This document shows, piece by piece, positions 35,763 through 45,355 of a DNA stretch of 64,000 nt; position 1 is the first letter of the stretch, and the number at the start of each line of letters is the position of its first letter. The translations under genes were made by a program, and so were the position numbers. The stretch lies in the NCBI GenBank assembly GCA_017938315.1, contig JAGBBV010000031.1:1-64000 (forward strand), read 5' to 3'. Under the pieces are notes generated by a model. It was not told the origin of the DNA, searched no databases, and worked only from the letters and a program-made list of their open reading frames with translations. The stretch comes from Lachnospiraceae bacterium (GTDB lineage: Bacteria; Bacillota; Clostridia; Lachnospirales; Lachnospiraceae).

Positions 35763-35792
35763 ATTTTAACACGAATAACGCCATTTCGTAAA
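35763..35792 (-). promoter_or_regulatory. Internal promoter before the PseB-like gene
   Basis: -35 TTTACG (35787-35792), 18-base spacer, -10 TAAAAT (35763-35768), in the gap after the GT2 gene. Confidence 0.45.
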
Positions 35793-35797
35793 GCATC

Positions 35798-36796
35798 TTA
35801 CAACTTTTTCAAAAACCGGTGCACTTTTCGCACAAATACCGGTGCATAAGAAAATAAAAGCAAGTATTTTTTATTTTTTTCTGTCAGGTATACATTCTTT
35901 TTTATTTGCTTGCGATGACTTTTTACATATTTGCACACCTGTACATAAAAAGCATTATTTAAATGCATCTTTGAAATGGGAATATGTAAAAGGTAATCAA
36001 GCCGCTGAAACAGTGCAAACCTTTGCGCTTCTTCCATTAGTTGCGGATACTGTGTCTCCACAATTTTTTCCACTCTGTCCGCGTTGCGCACGATGTCTTC
36101 AAACACTCTGGGAAAAACATTTTCTTCTCTGGTTCTGGTATTACTTCCATATCTGTAAAACACGTGATAGTCCTGTTCCGGCAAGATAGCCACCGCCGGT
36201 ACCTTAGGCAGTAAGTTGACTAACAACCTAAAGTCTTCGTTCAATTCCCCTTCCGGAAAGCGGTCTTCTTTTAATAGGGAAGCATGCGTTAACTTTGTGC
36301 AGAAAGAGCAGTCGCCCCTATGCAAAAGCAGTTCTCTCATAAATTTATCACTTTCCCAAATTTCCGCTTTTTCAGGTGGCATACATACGTTTTCCATAAG
36401 ATTTCCGTTTTCATCGATTTCATCACGGGAAGTCTGTACCATCAAAAGATTTTCTGCAAGTGCAATAGATAAAAGCCGTTCATACATTTCCGGCTCAATA
36501 TAATCGTCACTGTCCACAAAACCGATATATTCTCCGGTTGCCATTTCTATTCCAAGATTCCTCGCTGTGGAAACACCACCATTCTCTTTATGAAAAACCC
36601 GAATACGTTTATCCTCCATGGCAAACTTCTCTGCCATGGCACCGCTGGTATCCGTAGAGCCGTCATCTACCAATATAATTTCCAGATTGCGGTAGGTCTG
36701 TTTCCTTATGGAATTTACACATCTGGGCAAATATTCCACAATATTATAAATCGGCACAATTACACTAATCAGTACCGGTTTCTGTCCTTGTTCCAT
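35798..36796 (-). CDS. Glycosyltransferase family 2
   Basis: Adds one sugar of the exopolysaccharide repeat on the cytoplasmic side. GT-A fold: ISVIVPIYNIVEYLPRCV at the N-terminus, DDGSTDTS, NGGVSTARN and the metal motif VDSDD. The C-terminal 100 residues are basic with no membrane helix. 332 residues. It begins 12 bases after the GT4 gene upstream. Confidence 0.9.
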   Translation of the reverse strand: MEQGQKPVLISVIVPIYNIVEYLPRCVNSIRKQTYRNLEIILVDDGSTDTSGAMAEKFAMEDKRIRVFHKENGGVSTARNLGIEMATGEYIGFVDSDDYIEPEMYERLLSIALAENLLMVQTSRDEIDENGNLMENVCMPPEKAEIWESDKFMRELLLHRGDCSFCTKLTHASLLKEDRFPEGELNEDFRLLVNLLPKVPAVAILPEQDYHVFYRYGSNTRTREENVFPRVFEDIVRNADRVEKIVETQYPQLMEEAQRFALFQRLDYLLHIPISKMHLNNAFYVQVCKYVKSHRKQIKKNVYLTEKNKKYLLLFSYAPVFVRKVHRFLKKL

Positions 36797-36808
36797 TCCT
36801 CTTCTCCT

Positions 36809-37993
36809 TTATTTCCCGGGTGATATCACAGGAGCTATGCTAAGTGGCCCTTCCTTTGCCGGAAGGGGATTTCCTTCCATAATTTCCCCACAAAAACGGA
36901 CCAGTTCCTTGGCTGCATAAGATGCATTCCAAAGAGAGGAAATCGTCTCATAAGCGTTCCTGCTCATTTCTCTCATTTTTTCCGGTTTTTTTACCAAAAA
37001 GCAAACCGCCTCTGTCATTTTCTTTACATCGTCATCCTGATAAATCATGCCGTTTTTTTCATGGCAAACCAAATAAGGAACAGCGCCTGCCTGCATACTT
37101 GCCACTTCCACACAACCACTGTTCATTGCCTCATTTACCACTGCCCCCCAGCCTTCCAAGTGGTTGCTGGTGAAAACATGGATATGGCACTTTTCCATAA
37201 TCTCTCTCACCTTCTCCGGTTTCATAAAGCCGTGAAAAGTAATTTTATCTTTTACACCACAGTTTTCTGCCATGCAGAGAAGTTCCTCTTCCATCTCTCC
37301 ACTTCCCACCATGTGAATATGAAAATCAGAAAACTCATTGTCATGCCATAACTGCTTATCTTTTTTTAATTCTTCTGCCAATCTTATCATGTATTCCGGG
37401 TGCTTTAAGGGCATAAATCTTCCGGCCCATACAATTTCAACCGTACCGTCTTTCCTCTTTAATGTCTCCCACTGCTCCTTCGTATATGTTACTGTCTCCG
37501 GAAAATATCCCCACTTATACATCTTGCCGGGATATGCTTTAATTAAAGAAAAATCGGATGCTACATAAGCACCTGCACAAAGCAGATATGCCTTTGCGTT
37601 TCTAAAACGGATATGCTCTTTGTATTTATGTAACAGTCCTTTGGGAGATATCATCTTCCACTGACCTTCGCGATAAATACGTTCGCTGATGCGGATGACC
37701 GGTTTACCGGCAAGAAGTCTTTTCTGCACCAAATCTTCTCTTTCACTCCAACCGGCAAGAAGGACATCACATTCTTCTATCATTTTCAGGCAAGACGTCT
37801 CATCCTTATATAGTAAATGAACATAGGAAAGTTTGTCACTGTCCCTGTCCCATCCCATGTCAATCCGCTCCTGCTCCATGGGCATTGCCTGGACAAAGGT
37901 AAACTTATCTCCCAGCATTTCATAGCAGGCATCACAAAAGGGTTTTTGATGATGATTCATATAATTGGATAAAAAAGTAATTGTCACGCCCAC
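36809..37993 (-). CDS. Glycosyltransferase family 4/1 (GT-B)
   Basis: 394 residues. Two Rossmann lobes with the linker VEIVWAGRFMPLKHPEYMIR, then HMVGSGEMEEELL, ITFHGFMKPEKV and the donor-site E-x7-E motif EGWGAVVNEAMNSGC. A polysaccharide-repeat transferase. It starts two bases after the next GT4 gene. The GT1/GT4 domain is complete. Confidence 0.9.
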   Translation of the reverse strand: MGVTITFLSNYMNHHQKPFCDACYEMLGDKFTFVQAMPMEQERIDMGWDRDSDKLSYVHLLYKDETSCLKMIEECDVLLAGWSEREDLVQKRLLAGKPVIRISERIYREGQWKMISPKGLLHKYKEHIRFRNAKAYLLCAGAYVASDFSLIKAYPGKMYKWGYFPETVTYTKEQWETLKRKDGTVEIVWAGRFMPLKHPEYMIRLAEELKKDKQLWHDNEFSDFHIHMVGSGEMEEELLCMAENCGVKDKITFHGFMKPEKVREIMEKCHIHVFTSNHLEGWGAVVNEAMNSGCVEVASMQAGAVPYLVCHEKNGMIYQDDDVKKMTEAVCFLVKKPEKMREMSRNAYETISSLWNASYAAKELVRFCGEIMEGNPLPAKEGPLSIAPVISPGK

Positions 37994-37995
37994 TT

Positions 37996-39285
37996 TTACG
38001 TCCTTCCCATTATTTCATAAATTTCAAGCAATCTCCGGTAATTTTGATGTCCGTCATGCTGTAGCTTTGCACGTTCTTTTGCCGCATGAGAAAGGGTTTC
38101 TGCCAAATCTTCCTCATCAAATATTCTGTAAACAGCCTTTGCAAGAGCATCCACATCGCCACATGCAAACAACAGACCGTCTTTCTCATTTGTAATCATA
38201 TCGGGAATCCCACCAACATTAGCTGCTACCACCGGCACACCAAGAAGCATAGCTTCCCCAATGGTGTTTGGTGAATTTTCCAAAACAGAGGGACAGACAA
38301 ACACTTCCGAGTGCAAAAATCTCTCTTTCATCTTCTCCTCGGAAAGTTTGCCCAGAACAACCACCTTATCCTTCAAGTCATATTTGTTCATCACAGAAAG
38401 AAGGTATTTTCCGTAGGCCGATAATTTAATCTTATCTTTAACCGTATGATGTTCCATAATACTGTTGCCTGCCAGATATAATTTTGCATTCGGGTATTTA
38501 GAAAGAATTTGTGGCATTGCTTCCAGCATAAAATGGAAGCCCTTCAACGGATAATCTCCCTGTCCCATAAAGATACTGTGTCTCTCACACGCATCCCGGT
38601 TCCATTCTCCTGTATAAAAGGCACTGCGCATGGTTTCATTCATAGGGTGGTATACAGCATTGGGATTCATCTTTGCTGTTTTCTCTTTATCAAAAGAAGT
38701 TCTGCCTGTAATATGACCGGATAAACGGATGATTTCCTTTTCCCGCTCTCCGCGTATCCTAAACTTTTCCTGCTGTTGTTTTAAGGAATCCTTTCTGATA
38801 AAGTCCCTAAAGCTCACACTTTTACTTACTTTTTCAGGAATACCTGCCATATATACCTTTGCAATTTCGCTGCATAGTCCCTGGATTCCGATTAATGTCC
38901 TCTCCGGCTTGTCAAAAGTTTTAATTGCCGCAAGTGCATGGGGAAATTCTGTTCCAAACACATGAATCATATCCGGCTTAAAGTCTTCCAATATTTCTGA
39001 AAATCTTTTTTCCAAAGACACATCATAATTCTCAGGATGTACCAAGTCCTCAGCAAATCCATAACAGGGGACTCCCTGTACCCAAATTGCATCTCTGCCG
39101 ATCCTTTCTATGGTTTCGGCAGATACTGGAAAACAAATTCCAAGTAAGACCTCTGTATTTTCTTCTCCTTGCGTAAGCGCATTTAGTATGCCGGTAAGCC
39201 ACCCTTCTCTGTTACTGTAGGGTAGATTTATTTCTTTTGCAATTACCGGCAACATAATGTTACAAACCCATAATACTTTTTTCAT
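37996..39285 (-). CDS. Glycosyltransferase family 4/1 (GT-B)
   Basis: 429 residues. It has the N-terminal VLWVCNIMLPVIAKEI, a linker with MGQGDYPLKGFHFMLEA, KLYLAGNSI, VVLGKLSEEKMKERF and the donor motif ENSPNTIGEAMLLGVPVVA with VGGIPDM. This C-terminal half is close to the EpsF/TuaC-type GT4 proteins. Of two adjacent ATG codons the second (39285) has better spacing from GAGG. Confidence 0.9.
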   Translation of the reverse strand: MKKVLWVCNIMLPVIAKEINLPYSNREGWLTGILNALTQGEENTEVLLGICFPVSAETIERIGRDAIWVQGVPCYGFAEDLVHPENYDVSLEKRFSEILEDFKPDMIHVFGTEFPHALAAIKTFDKPERTLIGIQGLCSEIAKVYMAGIPEKVSKSVSFRDFIRKDSLKQQQEKFRIRGEREKEIIRLSGHITGRTSFDKEKTAKMNPNAVYHPMNETMRSAFYTGEWNRDACERHSIFMGQGDYPLKGFHFMLEAMPQILSKYPNAKLYLAGNSIMEHHTVKDKIKLSAYGKYLLSVMNKYDLKDKVVVLGKLSEEKMKERFLHSEVFVCPSVLENSPNTIGEAMLLGVPVVAANVGGIPDMITNEKDGLLFACGDVDALAKAVYRIFDEEDLAETLSHAAKERAKLQHDGHQNYRRLLEIYEIMGRT

Positions 39286-39305
39286 CATAAGCCTCAGCCT
39301 TCTGC

Positions 39306-40118
39306 CTACTTTTTATAAATCAATTCTTTCATCTTATTATAAATGCCCGCTGTCCATTTATTCTGTGCGATCTTGGTGCGGAGCGGTGCAAGGGTTATCC
39401 ACATAACAGCCCTGTATTTCAGGACTTGTCCCCTGCTCATATATTGATACACAATTTCTCTATGTTCCTTCGCCGATAATTTCCGGTTCTCCTTTGTCTC
39501 CGAAAAACCGCCTCCCTCATAATCCGCAATTAAAATATCTTGATATAAAAATTTTACAGGTTCTTCTAAGGTCTTTGTAAAAAAACACCATAAAAATTGT
39601 TCATAATCAGCTCTTACAAGGTACTTTGTATCAAAGGGATGCAAAGCCAGCAGCTCTCTATCATAAAAGCAGGCCTGATGGCATGGCACATTCCGATAGC
39701 ACCCAAATGCATCCAGTTTGGGATTAGAATAAATCTCCTGCCCGGTCAGCCTCTCAAAAATATTTCCATAGTAAATTCCATGCTTAGCAGGATTTTGGCA
39801 AATCAGCTTTTCCATTTTTGCGAGCACGTTCTCATCGTAAAAGAAATCTCCGCAATTCAAGTAATAAGCATATTGTCCGGATGCCTCTAAAACCGCCTGA
39901 TTCATGGCATCATAAATGCCTGTATCCTTCTTACACACCTGCTTAATCCGGCAATCGGCAAGTTCCCCGATACAGTCTAATGAACCATCTGTAGATCCGC
40001 CATCTTTTACGATTACTTCATAATCCGTAAAAGTCTGTTTCAAAATACTTTGTAACGTATTCTTTAATTTATCTCCGGGGTTTAAGCAAACCACCAATAT
40101 AGAAAATAAAGGTTTCAT
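39306..40118 (-). CDS. Glycosyltransferase family 2, WcaE-like
   Basis: 270 residues, GT-A fold: FSILVVCLNPGDKLKNTL, VKDGGSTDGSLD (DGGSTD is typical of this GT2 branch), then DTGIYDAMNQAV and LNCGDFFY in place of DxD. It is basic at the C-terminus. It sits directly behind the EpsG-like polymerase. Confidence 0.9.
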   Translation of the reverse strand: MKPLFSILVVCLNPGDKLKNTLQSILKQTFTDYEVIVKDGGSTDGSLDCIGELADCRIKQVCKKDTGIYDAMNQAVLEASGQYAYYLNCGDFFYDENVLAKMEKLICQNPAKHGIYYGNIFERLTGQEIYSNPKLDAFGCYRNVPCHQACFYDRELLALHPFDTKYLVRADYEQFLWCFFTKTLEEPVKFLYQDILIADYEGGGFSETKENRKLSAKEHREIVYQYMSRGQVLKYRAVMWITLAPLRTKIAQNKWTAGIYNKMKELIYKK

Positions 40119-40126
40119 AACCCCTC

Positions 40127-41233
40127 CTAGCTTACATCTGAAAGAATGGGAACCATCTCATGAAAGAAAAATGTTTCATATGGCAGTATGCGGAGTCCGT
40201 CCGCTCCCGCTTTTCTCATAAACAAAACAAAATATAAAACAGCTGCCAATATCACGCCTGCTTTAAAAAGCTTCTTTAATTTTTCATTACCAACCTGCCC
40301 GATTAACGCAGGAATAAAGAAAATATGGGTAATGGTCAGATAATAGCCGATTCTGGAAATAATAGGCAAAAAGGAACAACACACATACATCACAAGTGCT
40401 CCTAAATTGCAATAAAAGTAGAATCTGTTTCTTTCATTTCCCTTTACAACTTTTTTATAATAGATAAGTGCCAATATCAACACTGCCACACAGCGGATGA
40501 TATTCACGTAACTGGTGCCGCCCTCCAAGTACTCCGTATCTTCATATGTGGGATATAAAAATACCACCACTTTCAAGTAAAAGTCCTGCATAAAAAAGAA
40601 CGTACTGCAAAAGAGTGCTGCAATCGCCAATTGCCACTTTTTCCAATTCAGGGATGCTAGAAAATAAAGGGGAATTACCACAAGCAATGATTTGTGGAAA
40701 GTTGCTCCCAAAAGCACCAGAAAAATGAATTTCAACCATTCTCTTCGAAGCACATAAGGAATAACAAAAAGAGCAATGGCAAGTGCAAGGTAATATCTTA
40801 CCGTATTAAAGGATTGGAAATAGTAGCCCAACGCCATAAACAGAAAAAAACTGAAACCAAAGGAATCAGCCTGCTTATAAATTGCTACGAGAAACAGTAA
40901 TATTGTAAAAAACGCAAAAAAAGCAAACACTAACAGAAAGTTTTCAAATCCGCTTAGTGTATACAAAAACTTTACCACACTGTTAAAACCTATTTCCGTA
41001 GGTACATAGGCATTACAATTGACCAGATGCATAAACTCCACATACTTGGCATAGTCATTTCCCACATTAAGTCTGCACGCACAAACCACAAACAAAATAA
41101 GAAAGATAAATGTAAGGCACACTCCGTTAAGCATCTGCTGCCTACTCATCCTGTTATTTACTTTACTGCACTGATTATTGATAAGCAGCCCCAAAAATAC
41201 AGTACCTACTGCCACCATAATATATACAATCAT
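40127..41233 (-). CDS. EpsG-family polysaccharide polymerase (Wzy-like)
   Basis: A membrane protein of 368 residues with about ten hydrophobic helices over its whole length. The loop GNDYAKYVEFM after helix 2 matches the R-x-G-x-D-Y-x-x-Y pattern of EpsG proteins (here RLNVGNDYAKY). FNTVRYYLALAIALF fits the later conserved helix. Proposed role: links repeat units outside the membrane. It is the only polymerase candidate in the cluster. Confidence 0.85.
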   Translation of the reverse strand: MIVYIMVAVGTVFLGLLINNQCSKVNNRMSRQQMLNGVCLTFIFLILFVVCACRLNVGNDYAKYVEFMHLVNCNAYVPTEIGFNSVVKFLYTLSGFENFLLVFAFFAFFTILLFLVAIYKQADSFGFSFFLFMALGYYFQSFNTVRYYLALAIALFVIPYVLRREWLKFIFLVLLGATFHKSLLVVIPLYFLASLNWKKWQLAIAALFCSTFFFMQDFYLKVVVFLYPTYEDTEYLEGGTSYVNIIRCVAVLILALIYYKKVVKGNERNRFYFYCNLGALVMYVCCSFLPIISRIGYYLTITHIFFIPALIGQVGNEKLKKLFKAGVILAAVLYFVLFMRKAGADGLRILPYETFFFHEMVPILSDVS

Positions 41234-41236
41234 AGA

Positions 41237-42019
41237 TTACCTCAATTTCCCTTCAGCAATTCCGCTCTTCATCCACCGATATGCCTGCTTAAGGGATACC
41301 TCTTTGCACATCTCTCCCTTATGTGCAAACAAAAAACGTAGGGAAAAGGGCTTCGCCATTTTCCCATAAAGAAAATGATACAGCACACCTCTGTCTGTAA
41401 AAAACTTTTCATTATATCCGCAAAACCATGTAGATTCCCTAAAAACTTCTTCCCCGATTTCCTCTGTAGAAGCATACATATGCATTCCACTCTTTAAACA
41501 ATCCCTTAAAAACAGACTGTCTTCACCGTTACTATACTTGGCACCACCGCCAAACAATAAGGAAAAACTTACATTTGCCTTACGCAGTGCATCCAGCTTT
41601 GCTGCCACTGCAAAGGTAGGATATCTTCCGTAATTATGCCACCTGATTCTCCGCTCTTTCGTATTGTAATAAGTGGCACGGGATTCATGCACTTTAAAAT
41701 TGAAAGTGATTAAATCTGCATCTCTATTTTTTTCAAACGCAGAAATCACTTTTTCTTTATAATCATCATAAAAACAAATATCTTCATCGGAAAATAGTAC
41801 AATATCACCCGTTGCATGCAGTAGCGCTGTATTGCGGTTTAAGCCCACGCCCCGCTCTGCCATAGAGAAACTCTGTATCCTATTTTCTCCCTTGAAAAAC
41901 TCCTGATATCCGTAGCTGTCACACTGATTCACAATCACCGCATCCGTTTTCAAATGCATATTCTCTGCCAGCTCATTTATCTCTTTACTTACTGCCGCTA
42001 CCAATACCTGTAACTTCAT
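41237..42019 (-). CDS. Glycosyltransferase family 2, divergent
   Basis: 260 residues. The N-terminal LQVLVAAVSKEINELAENM is unlike the common P-x-YN start. RGVGLNRNTALLHATGDIVLFSDEDICF supplies the donor/metal region (D-E-D in place of D-x-D). A W-rich C-terminal half follows. It resembles the GT2 proteins found beside EpsG genes. Its start is 12 bases after the Wzz-like gene. Confidence 0.85.
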   Translation of the reverse strand: MKLQVLVAAVSKEINELAENMHLKTDAVIVNQCDSYGYQEFFKGENRIQSFSMAERGVGLNRNTALLHATGDIVLFSDEDICFYDDYKEKVISAFEKNRDADLITFNFKVHESRATYYNTKERRIRWHNYGRYPTFAVAAKLDALRKANVSFSLLFGGGAKYSNGEDSLFLRDCLKSGMHMYASTEEIGEEVFRESTWFCGYNEKFFTDRGVLYHFLYGKMAKPFSLRFLFAHKGEMCKEVSLKQAYRWMKSGIAEGKLR

Positions 42020-42031
42020 AATTCTCCCTTA

Positions 42032-43159
42032 TCAGTTATAATAACTGTTTAAAAAGTCTTCATCCGCCTGTGTAACAATCATACCTATCACTTCACAGTC
42101 CTGATTCTTCAAAAGATTTAATACGCGTTCTGTCTTCTTGCTGACATCTGTACCGTATGGCAATAGAAGGATGGCACCCTTAAGGCTTCTTATCTTTGCA
42201 CAATCTTCTGCCGTTATTACACTTTCATTGAAGGGAACTGCTTTCCAAGCATCTTCTCTTTCAGTTTCTCCTTCCGGCTTTGGCAGGGTCCATGTAAGTC
42301 CACCCATCTCACCGTCGCCACCGATAAACTCATTTTCACCTGCATTTAACAAACGTTCCAGTTCCATGGTACGGACATCTGCATGCCCATCCATATCAAT
42401 CAGGACAAACTCTCTTTGCTCTCCCAGCACATATGTGATATTGGCAATCAGTTCTCTTGCATAGGGTTGCAGGCCTTTCTGGCTTTTCATCATTATGCCA
42501 AGTGCCCGGGTTTTATATCTTTTTTCAACATCTGCCTGCACATAAACTGCATCATCCATTACATAGAATATGGTCAGCACAAAGATTCCTACAATGGCAA
42601 ATGCCACTGCACTGAGCACACCTGCCGTAACCGTCTTATCATCCCAATACACGCGCTCCGGTTCCATGGAACGGATTACCTCAATTCTCTTTAACTCTTC
42701 ACTTTCCTTGGAGTAATCCACAAGACCGGCTTCTACTGCTGACTGAATTTCCCTAACTGTCTTCTCATCCGCTCCTTGCACAGTCACTGTAAGAAGCCGG
42801 ATATCAGATAAAATCTCCGCTTTTGTAGCTTCAATCACTTCCTGTGCGGTATAATCATCTGATAAATTATCTTCTATCTTTTCCATAATCGGATCCGTAT
42901 CAAGCAGTTCATTCCAAGTATAGCCATTGTAATACTGGTATACATCTCCGTTTTCATCTGCTGCAAAGCTGATGTACAATTTGGAAACAGCTTCATAAGT
43001 AATGGGCATACGGGTAGCTCTCGCAATCTGATATCCCACGCCACCTATAACAGCACCTAATACAATCAACATAATAAGGAGCCATATTTTCCCCTGCATC
43101 CGAAGAAACAAGCGTTTCAAATCCATGCTTTGTTTGTCATAATCCTGATTTTTTTTCAT
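42032..43159 (-). CDS. Wzz-like chain-length protein with degenerate kinase-like C-terminus
   Basis: 375 residues. A membrane helix (about 28-50), an extracellular Wzz domain with a coiled region, and a second helix (about 200-222) are followed by a cytoplasmic C-terminal domain (about 240-375). That domain has FVLIDMDGHAD, AILLLPYGTDVSK and VIGMIVTQADEDF, the layout of a CpsD/BY-kinase P-loop domain. No Walker A (GxxxxGK[ST]) is present, and the C-terminus ends SYYN rather than in a tyrosine cluster. It is probably a chain-length/export regulator with a dead kinase domain fused to it. Confidence 0.82.
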   Translation of the reverse strand: MKKNQDYDKQSMDLKRLFLRMQGKIWLLIMLIVLGAVIGGVGYQIARATRMPITYEAVSKLYISFAADENGDVYQYYNGYTWNELLDTDPIMEKIEDNLSDDYTAQEVIEATKAEILSDIRLLTVTVQGADEKTVREIQSAVEAGLVDYSKESEELKRIEVIRSMEPERVYWDDKTVTAGVLSAVAFAIVGIFVLTIFYVMDDAVYVQADVEKRYKTRALGIMMKSQKGLQPYARELIANITYVLGEQREFVLIDMDGHADVRTMELERLLNAGENEFIGGDGEMGGLTWTLPKPEGETEREDAWKAVPFNESVITAEDCAKIRSLKGAILLLPYGTDVSKKTERVLNLLKNQDCEVIGMIVTQADEDFLNSYYN

Positions 43160-43162
43160 GCT

Positions 43163-44557
43163 TTACTCCTCAGTCCTATCCGCAGTTTTCATAGCTGTTA
43201 CCTGACTATTATCTATCCCCTCCGTGCTTTCTGCCTGGAAAAGAATTTTTAGGGTCAGAAGCATCAGTTTAATATCCAGCCATACGGAATAATTTTCAAT
43301 ATATGATAAATCCAATTTCAACTTATCGTAAGGGGTGGTGTTGTATTTCCCATATACCTGCGCATATCCTGCCAGCCCTGCTTTCACTTTCATACGGAAT
43401 ACAAATTCCGGCATTTCTTCTACATACTGCTTAATGATTTCCGGTCTTTCCGGTCTGGGACCTATAAAGGACATATCACCTTTTAATATATTAAACAACT
43501 GAGGTAATTCATCAATCCGGACAGCACGGATGAACTTTCCTATGGGCGTAATTCTACTGTCATTTTTCGACGCAAGTCTTGCCACTCCGTCTTTTTCCGC
43601 ATCAACACGCATGCTCCTGAATTTCATAATCCAGAATTCCCTGCCGCCCACAGTACAACGTACTTGTTTATAAAATACCGGTCCCTTATCATAGCACTTA
43701 ATGCAAACTGCAGTAATCAGCATAATGGGGGAGGATATTATGATCAGTAGCAATGCACATATAACATCAATCGCACGCTTGGTCATTCTCTGCTCTACTG
43801 TAAGAGCATATTCCCTGGTAAGCAAAATCGGTGTATCAAACAAATGAAGCTGGTCTGACCCTGCAACCAACACATCAGGTATCTTCGGCATCATATATAC
43901 TCTGATGGATTGTCCGTAGCAATACTTCAGCAATTTATTTCTGTCTGCGGTAGGAATATCCCAAAGTACAACTGCACCATATTTCTGCTTAATTTCTGCT
44001 TCAATTTTTTCAATTCCCTCTGAAATATTGATGCATTTTACAATATTGTATTTATCCTTACGGGAAGCAAACTTTCTCAAAATATCATCTATAGAACGCT
44101 CTCCGTAAATAAGAAGCATTTCCCTCGGCGGTGAAACTTTCCTATAGACAAAGTTACAAATATAAATCCAAAAGGCTGCAATCAGAAGCTGTGCGAGCAT
44201 TGCCCCCACAAAATATTCCGGTGTTACCAGCCAGTTGTTCATCAATGATATCTGCAAATAAGTGATTATATTGACAAACAAAAGCGAAAACAGTTGTGAA
44301 AAAAACACTTCCATGGGCTTTAAATAGCCCACTTTCAGTCCACCATAGGTATGAAAGAAAAAGAAAAGCAGCACAAAATAAATGGCTATCATCAGCAAAT
44401 GTCCGTTTTTGTAAAACTTAAAACGCGCCGTAAATTTACTGATGGCCGGGTAATAGTAAGAAAACCATACAAATGCATATACTGCCGTATGAAATATCAT
44501 TCCTATAAAGTTAAGACATAATACAATCATTCTTTTCGCTGATTCCATCTGTTTCAC
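43163..44557 (-). CDS. Undecaprenyl-phosphate sugar-1-phosphate transferase, WbaP/CpsE type
   Basis: Starts repeat-unit synthesis by moving a sugar 1-phosphate to undecaprenyl phosphate. 464 residues from a GTG at 44557, whose AGAGGTG site overlaps the stop of the preceding gene. Four membrane helices come first (about 10-160), then a CoA-binding-like domain, a fifth helix, and the catalytic domain with KRAIDVICALLLII, VFYKQVRC, KFRSMRVDAE, RIDELPQLFNIL and FIGPRPERPE. Which sugar is used cannot be told. Confidence 0.92.
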   Translation of the reverse strand: MKQMESAKRMIVLCLNFIGMIFHTAVYAFVWFSYYYPAISKFTARFKFYKNGHLLMIAIYFVLLFFFFHTYGGLKVGYLKPMEVFFSQLFSLLFVNIITYLQISLMNNWLVTPEYFVGAMLAQLLIAAFWIYICNFVYRKVSPPREMLLIYGERSIDDILRKFASRKDKYNIVKCINISEGIEKIEAEIKQKYGAVVLWDIPTADRNKLLKYCYGQSIRVYMMPKIPDVLVAGSDQLHLFDTPILLTREYALTVEQRMTKRAIDVICALLLIIISSPIMLITAVCIKCYDKGPVFYKQVRCTVGGREFWIMKFRSMRVDAEKDGVARLASKNDSRITPIGKFIRAVRIDELPQLFNILKGDMSFIGPRPERPEIIKQYVEEMPEFVFRMKVKAGLAGYAQVYGKYNTTPYDKLKLDLSYIENYSVWLDIKLMLLTLKILFQAESTEGIDNSQVTAMKTADRTEE

Positions 44558-44567
44558 AGTTACACCT

Positions 44568-45350
44568 CTATATTCTTCGCAGTGTGGCACGAAATGCCCA
44601 GAAGATAAAATAATATATTGCGGCAACCAAAGGAAGTTTTTCCTGTTTCCTATAAAGATTCCATATTCTTTTAATTGCCTCTATTTTATTAGAAGACAGC
44701 GACTTTGCCGGCCTTCTGTATATGGCAAGCACTTCGTCAAGTCCGTATGCCGTAAAGCCGTTTCTTAAAAGTTTCCACCAAAATGCGGTATCTTCGCTCT
44801 TTACCACCGGCATACTAAGAAGCTCTCCCGGTATTTTTTTCTTATCAAGTACTACTGTCGTGGTAAAAATAACAGTTCTCGACAAAGCCTTTCTATAAGA
44901 TAATGTCTCCGGAACACGAACCACCTTTCCGGTCCCTTTTGCATATTCATCACCAAATTCATACGCGGAGAAAATAAATGCGGCATCTTTCTCCTTCATA
45001 AACTCTATTTGTTTTCTAAGCTTGTCCGCCATCCATATATCATCGGCATCCAAAAAAGCAATATATCTGCCCCGTGATAGTGCCATTCCCGTGTTCCTGG
45101 CCATGGCAGGTCCTTCATTTTTCTCCTTGGAAATTAACCGGATTTCCTGTAGTTTCTTTCCATGCTCCGTTTCTTTTCGTTTCTCTAAATACGCTCCAAT
45201 GATTTCTCTGCTGTCATCGTCAGAACAATCATCTATCAATATCAGTTCCCAATCCGGATAAGTCTGACATTCTACCATGCGGATGGTCTCTTCTATATAT
45301 GCTCCGGCATTGTATACCGGCACTATAACGCTTACAAGTTCTTCCTGCAT
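44568..45350 (-). CDS. Glycosyltransferase family 2
   Basis: 260 residues from the ATG at 45350, which lies five bases after the stop of the preceding gene; longer versions of the frame run back into that gene. GT-A: SVIVPVYNAGAYIEETI, IDDCSDDDS, EGPAMARNTG and LDADDIWM. The C-terminal half is basic with one weak hydrophobic stretch. Confidence 0.9.
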   Translation of the reverse strand: MQEELVSVIVPVYNAGAYIEETIRMVECQTYPDWELILIDDCSDDDSREIIGAYLEKRKETEHGKKLQEIRLISKEKNEGPAMARNTGMALSRGRYIAFLDADDIWMADKLRKQIEFMKEKDAAFIFSAYEFGDEYAKGTGKVVRVPETLSYRKALSRTVIFTTTVVLDKKKIPGELLSMPVVKSEDTAFWWKLLRNGFTAYGLDEVLAIYRRPAKSLSSNKIEAIKRIWNLYRKQEKLPLVAAIYYFIFWAFRATLRRI

Positions 45351-45355
45351 GTACG

